Of a DNA stretch of 8,700 bases, positions 5,429 to 8,700 are shown piece after piece; within the stretch, counting starts at the first letter, position 1, and the number at the start of each line of letters is the position of its first letter. The position numbers and the translations under genes are program-made. The notes beneath the pieces were generated by a model. That model was not told where the DNA came from, made no database searches, and was given only the letters and a program-made list of their open reading frames with translations. Origin of the DNA: Bacteroidales bacterium (GTDB lineage: Bacteria; Bacteroidota; Bacteroidia; Bacteroidales; UBA1715); the NCBI GenBank assembly GCA_031262005.1, contig JAISIO010000187.1, positions 1 to 8,700 of the forward strand. Reading direction: 5' to 3'.

Positions 5429-7050
5429 TCGTCCACAAATTCCACAATACGAGGATATTTATACGGAGCAGTTACTTTTTTTACGTGATTTTGCAATTCT
5501 TTTTTCAATTCTTCCGAAGCAGTAAATGTTTTTACCAACACAATAGTTGCCTTCACCACTTGTCCGCGCAGAGGGTCTTCGGCAGCAGTTACCGCACATT
5601 CCAGTACCGACGGGTGTTCCAATAAGGCATTTTCTACTTCAAAAGGACCTATGCGGTAACCCGAACATTTGATAACATCATCGCTTCGTCCCACAAACCA
5701 AAAATATCCGTCGGCATCGCACCACGCCATATCGCCTGTTTTGTAAATTCCTTTTTCGGCATTCCAACAAGCTGCGGTAGTTTCTTCGTCCAAATAATAT
5801 TTTTTAAATAGTCCCGTAGGGTGTTTTTTGTTAATTCCCGTAACCGAAATTACACCAATATCGCCTTTTTCGCATTCACGGTCGTAGTCGTCCAAAAGTT
5901 TAATATCATAGAGTGGTGCAGGTTTACCCATTGAACCGGGTTTTATTTCGTCCCAACCAAAATTTGCCAGCAACACTGAACCTTCCGACTGTCCGAAACC
6001 TTCATGGATTGTTAAACCTGTTTTTTGCTTAATTTGATGATACACTTCGGGATTGAGCGGCTCGCCCGCCACGCTTGCATGCTGAATGAAACTGAAGTCT
6101 GTTCCCGACAAATCTTCTTTAATCAAATACCGGTAAATAGTAGCAGGAGCACAAAATGTTGTAGGACGTATTATTTCTATGGCTTTCAGCATCATTTCCG
6201 GCACAAATTTTTCGGTATCGTAAGCACCAACTGTTGCTCCGCAAATCCACTGTCCATAAATTTTACCCCATGCGAATTTTGCCCAACCACTGTCGGTCTG
6301 TGTCCAATGAATGGTATTGTTTTGCACACGTTGCCAAAACAAAGCTGTTACAATATGCCCCAATGCCAACGTGTGGTCGTGCAACACCATTTTGGGCATT
6401 CCCGAAGTTCCCGACGAAAAATAAATCAACGTGGGATCTTCCGATTTGTTCTCTACTCGTTCAAAATCTGGCGCAGCCTGCGCTATTTCTTCTTGAAAAT
6501 TCACATAGCCTTCCGGTAAATTTTTAATTTTCTGAGTGAGCGTATCGCCTACCACAGCAACGGTTTGCAAAGAAGCACATTTGTCTTGTGCTCTTTGAAT
6601 ATTCGCAAGTAATTCCGAATCGTCCACCGTTACAATCATTTTTATTCCGGCACTATTACAACGATATACTATATCTTTCGTTGTCAATTGATAGGTAGCC
6701 GGAATGCAAATTGCGCCGATTTTACACAGTGCTATCATGCTCCACCACACTTCAGGGCGTTGCTTTAAAATCAGCATTACCACATCACCTTTTTTAATAC
6801 CAAGTTTCACAAAGGCATTTGCTGCTTTGTTCGACAGTTCTTTCACATCGGCAAACGTGTAGTGTTTTGTTTCAAACCTATCGTCGCACCACAATAATGC
6901 GGGTTTTTGCGGTTCCAAATGCGCCCATTCGTCTACAATATCGTAACCAAAATTGAAATCTGGGGGGACATTTACACTGTAGTTTTCCATGAAATCATCA
7001 TATGATGAAAACTCTGTTTTGGGTAAATATTTTTTTATTATTGGATTCAT
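5362..7050 (-). CDS. AMP-forming acyl-CoA synthetase (medium-chain type)
   Basis: This 562-residue ANL-superfamily enzyme activates a carboxylic acid with ATP to an acyl-adenylate and then forms the CoA thioester in the cytoplasm. Core motifs are in order: A3 P-loop YFSSGTSGMPK at 210-220, A5 GFGQSEG at 351-357 (Ser where Thr is usual), A7 YKTGD at 436-440, A8 hinge region GRSDDVIKCSGYRIGPFEVE around 454-473, and A10 PKTVSGKIRR at 543-552 with catalytic Lys549. Length and the WTQTDSGWAKFAWG stretch suit acetyl/medium-chain acyl-CoA synthetases rather than long-chain FadD. The substrate (short- or medium-chain, possibly branched or aromatic acid) cannot be set. It follows the XRE-cupin gene by 15 bp, so that protein is its likely regulator. 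The last 21 codons are duplicated at the far side of the R-M island. The gene itself is full length, so insertion left it intact. Confidence 0.93.
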   Translation of the reverse strand: MNPIIKKYLPKTEFSSYDDFMENYSVNVPPDFNFGYDIVDEWAHLEPQKPALLWCDDRFETKHYTFADVKELSNKAANAFVKLGIKKGDVVMLILKQRPEVWWSMIALCKIGAICIPATYQLTTKDIVYRCNSAGIKMIVTVDDSELLANIQRAQDKCASLQTVAVVGDTLTQKIKNLPEGYVNFQEEIAQAAPDFERVENKSEDPTLIYFSSGTSGMPKMVLHDHTLALGHIVTALFWQRVQNNTIHWTQTDSGWAKFAWGKIYGQWICGATVGAYDTEKFVPEMMLKAIEIIRPTTFCAPATIYRYLIKEDLSGTDFSFIQHASVAGEPLNPEVYHQIKQKTGLTIHEGFGQSEGSVLLANFGWDEIKPGSMGKPAPLYDIKLLDDYDRECEKGDIGVISVTGINKKHPTGLFKKYYLDEETTAACWNAEKGIYKTGDMAWCDADGYFWFVGRSDDVIKCSGYRIGPFEVENALLEHPSVLECAVTAAEDPLRGQVVKATIVLVKTFTASEELKKELQNHVKKVTAPYKYPRIVEFVDELPKTVSGKIRRNEIRKQDAKV

Positions 7051-7065
7051 GTATTTCTTCTATTT

Positions 7066-7635
7066 TTACGATTTCCACGTATGATTAATATCACAAATTA
7101 CTGTCAAAAACGACGCAGGCGCATCAAGTGCCTGTTGATTATGAGGAACTTGAGGATCAAAATAAATAGAATCGCCTTGATTCAAAATATATTCCTGTTT
7201 TCCTATTTTAATTTTAATTTTTCCAGTAAGCACATAATTATACTCCTGCCCCGGATGCATAGCCATTGCCGGTTCTGCATCAAAAGGCTGCATTTCCACC
7301 ACCAAGGGTTCCATAATGCGGTCGATAAAATTATATGCCATGGCAGAATATGCGTAACCCGGAAAGCGCTCCACACTCACGCCTTCACCGTGCCGCACTA
7401 CTGTGTGCGTGTTCATCCGCGGCTCGTCGCCAGTCAATAGCACTGTGGTATTAACACCAAACTTGGCTGCTATTTCATACAAAATTGAAATCGGAATATC
7501 CGTATTTCCATTTTCAAGACTAAGGTATTCGTCTACCGAAATGTGGAGATATTCAGCTACCGCTTCGGGTGTAAATTCCAAAATTTCCCTCATCTCCTTA
7601 ATTCGTTCGGGAATTTGATGTAATTTTTCTTTCAT
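7066..7635 (-). CDS. XRE-family HTH regulator with C-terminal cupin domain
   Basis: This 189-residue transcription factor has an N-terminal XRE helix-turn-helix at about residues 10-67 (EYLHISVDEYLSLENG marks the recognition-helix region) and a single cupin-2 barrel at about 112-182. The cupin motif HPGQEYNYVLTG at 127-138 and PQVPHNQ at 161-167 give His127, Glu131 and His165 as candidate metal or ligand contacts. In this family the cupin is thought to sense a small molecule and control the next gene. Here it lies 12 bp after the nucleotidyltransferase gene and 15 bp before the acyl-CoA synthetase gene, so I infer control of acyl-CoA synthesis in response to an acyl compound. It lies outside the direct repeats and is not an R-M controller protein. 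Confidence 0.9.
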   Translation of the reverse strand: MKEKLHQIPERIKEMREILEFTPEAVAEYLHISVDEYLSLENGNTDIPISILYEIAAKFGVNTTVLLTGDEPRMNTHTVVRHGEGVSVERFPGYAYSAMAYNFIDRIMEPLVVEMQPFDAEPAMAMHPGQEYNYVLTGKIKIKIGKQEYILNQGDSIYFDPQVPHNQQALDAPASFLTVICDINHTWKS

Positions 7636-7647
7636 TTATTCTTTAAT

Positions 7648-8409
7648 TTACAACAGAAAATCAAGTTTCTGTGTTTGTAATGCGTCTGTTATTTCCTGCA
7701 AGGTTTCAAATTTTCCTACATCAATCCAAAAATCATCTGTATGGTCAAAGGCTTGTATATACTGTGTTTGTGCCAGTCGGACATACATGTCTATAATTGA
7801 AAAAGCTCCCCGCTCGGTAATGTAATCAAAAATTTGAGGCGAAAGTACTTGCACGCCGCTAAATGCCCGTTGATGTAAATGTTCATACTGTTCAGGGCGC
7901 GAGAAAATACGTTTATACGTAGCAGAATTTTCCCAACCGCACAATTGTTCCTCAGTATTGAATAATAAATAACGTGAAGTTTTTCGTTTACACACTGCCA
8001 GCGTTGCCTTGGCATTGCCTGCAATATGCCTTTCATACATTTTTTCCAAATCAATAGAACTAATTATATCAACATTGACAACAAAAAACGGCGTTTCCGT
8101 ATCAAAGAATTCTTTTGCTTTGAGCAAACCACCGCCGGTATTCAACAACTGCTCACTTTCATCGGAAATACTGATATTGACGCCAAAATCATGCGTTTTG
8201 ACAAAATCAATAATTTGCTCCGAAAAATGATGTACATTAATAATAATATCGGCAATGCCATAAAATCGCAATTTGCGAATAGCATATTCAAGCAGCGGTA
8301 TTCCTTGTATTTCCACTAAGGCTTTGGGCATAGTGTCTGTCATCGGTTTTAGGCGTGAGCCCAAACCTGCGGCAAATATCATTGCTTTTACACCCGATAG
8401 TGGTTTCAT
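7648..8409 (-). CDS. Sugar-1-phosphate nucleotidyltransferase, MurU-like
   Basis: This 253-residue cytoplasmic enzyme has the GT-A fold of NDP-sugar pyrophosphorylases, which join a sugar 1-phosphate to NTP with release of pyrophosphate. The signature AAGLGSRLKPMTDTMPKAL at 13-31 binds nucleotide, with Lys29 as a likely phosphate contact. NTGGGL at 90-95, VNVDI at 111-115 (Asp114 as metal ligand) and FWIDVGKFETL at 227-237 (second Asp at 230) complete the active site. The short length with no C-terminal hexapeptide domain resembles MurU (MurNAc-1-phosphate uridylyltransferase of cell-wall recycling) more than RmlA or GlmU. The AmgK-type kinase that often accompanies MurU is not in this window, so the exact sugar is open. 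It is the first gene of the operon that continues with the XRE-cupin and acyl-CoA synthetase genes. No clear promoter is seen in the 96 bp upstream. Confidence 0.85.
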   Translation of the reverse strand: MKPLSGVKAMIFAAGLGSRLKPMTDTMPKALVEIQGIPLLEYAIRKLRFYGIADIIINVHHFSEQIIDFVKTHDFGVNISISDESEQLLNTGGGLLKAKEFFDTETPFFVVNVDIISSIDLEKMYERHIAGNAKATLAVCKRKTSRYLLFNTEEQLCGWENSATYKRIFSRPEQYEHLHQRAFSGVQVLSPQIFDYITERGAFSIIDMYVRLAQTQYIQAFDHTDDFWIDVGKFETLQEITDALQTQKLDFLL

Positions 8410-8437
8410 TGTACGATTTAAGTATTAAAAAAACTTA

Positions 8438-8481
8438 AAAATTCAAAGATTTAAAGAATAACCATTAAACCTTTGAATTTT
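8438..8481 (-). terminator. Probable intrinsic terminator after the SPOR-like gene
   Basis: A perfect 11-bp inverted repeat (AAAATTCAAAG at 8438-8448, CTTTGAATTTT at 8471-8481) encloses a 22-base loop. On the minus strand it is followed by a T-rich run with seven consecutive Ts (8428-8434 region). The stem is AT-rich and weak, and the loop is long. It lies 24 bp past the SPOR-like stop and before the nucleotidyltransferase gene, where a transcription boundary is expected. An operator is the alternative. Confidence 0.45.
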
Positions 8482-8505
8482 CAACTCCTTGCTATTTTTT
8501 AGTAT

Positions 8506-8700
8506 TTACTGTTGTAAAAGATCGCGCGCTTCTTGATTACTGATGCGTTTTCCTACATAGTAAGGAACCACAAACGCATCGGTTAATCCTTTTGCCACCA
8601 ATGTTTCTCTGAAAGCCATTGCTTCTTCCAACGATCGATTGACACCTATGGTGTATTTATACATTCCACCGTCAATTTCTTCAAAAGGCACTTGCGATAG
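8506..8700 (-). CDS. C-terminal fragment of a SPOR-like-domain protein (5' end beyond right edge)
   Basis: The frame is open from the right edge to a TAA at 8506, giving 65 codons. A GTG within it could be read as a start, but upstream codons (LSQ) remain open, so this is almost certainly the end of a longer protein. The text GGMYKYTIGVNRSLEEAMAFRETL followed by DAFVVPYYVGKRI resembles the second half of SPOR-type repeats, which bind denuded peptidoglycan glycan strands in the periplasm. In Bacteroidota such tails occur on N-acetylmuramoyl-L-alanine amidases and other envelope proteins. The N-terminal part needed to choose among these is outside the window. Confidence 0.6.
   Translation of the reverse strand, partial: LSQVPFEEIDGGMYKYTIGVNRSLEEAMAFRETLVAKGLTDAFVVPYYVGKRISNQEARDLLQQ

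Noticed and set aside
7066..7635. XRE protein as controller (C) protein of the R-M island
   Set aside because: It has a C-terminal cupin domain, is about twice the size of C proteins, lies outside the direct repeats and is packed with the synthetase gene.

Overview
The window looks like chromosomal DNA from a member of the Bacteroidota. It is AT-rich, no clear Shine-Dalgarno sites stand out, and the one good promoter-like site has the phylum's -7 consensus TAnnTTTG. The gene products (RecJ, a medium-chain-type acyl-CoA synthetase behind an XRE-cupin regulator, a MurU-like nucleotidyltransferase, a SPOR-like tail) are of types common there. Every gene I can support lies on the minus strand, so the text below runs from high to low coordinates.

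Layout: (i) 8700-8506, the C-terminal end of a protein with a SPOR-like tail, followed by a probable terminator hairpin. (ii) 8409-5362, a tight three-gene operon: sugar-nucleotidyltransferase, XRE-cupin regulator and AMP-forming acyl-CoA synthetase, with gaps of 12 and 15 bp. (iii) 5341-1704, a 3.6-kb restriction-modification island. (iv) 1535-1, recJ, running off the left edge.

The island has four genes: a beta-class methyltransferase (TSPPY first, DPFLGSGTT last), a putative PD-(D/E)XK endonuclease, a gamma-class adenine methyltransferase (DPACGDG first, NPPY second) and an MjaI-family-like endonuclease. They are packed like one translationally coupled operon, with a 1-nt and a 4-nt overlap and a possible 14-codon ORF bridging the only gap. 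The outer two genes look like an MjaI-type (CTAG) pair and have moderate GC. The inner two look like a second, unrelated pair and are much more AT-rich. The island may therefore be one R-M system nested inside another.

The island is flanked by an 87-bp direct repeat (1617-1703 and 5342-5428; 85 of 87 bases identical). The repeat consists of the last 21 codons, stop codon and 20 bp of downstream DNA of the acyl-CoA synthetase gene. The copy at 5342-5428 belongs to the intact gene and the copy at 1617-1703 is a stranded remnant. Removing one repeat plus the island restores a simple synthetase-recJ junction. This is the structure expected from insertion with long target duplication, or from integration at a gene 3' end. 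No integrase or transposase is visible.

Two further oddities stand out. A four-copy 23-bp tandem repeat directly abuts the stranded remnant, and its last unit contains the recJ start codon. By eye, CTAG occurs only once in the whole window, and that copy lies 10 bp upstream of the second endonuclease gene.
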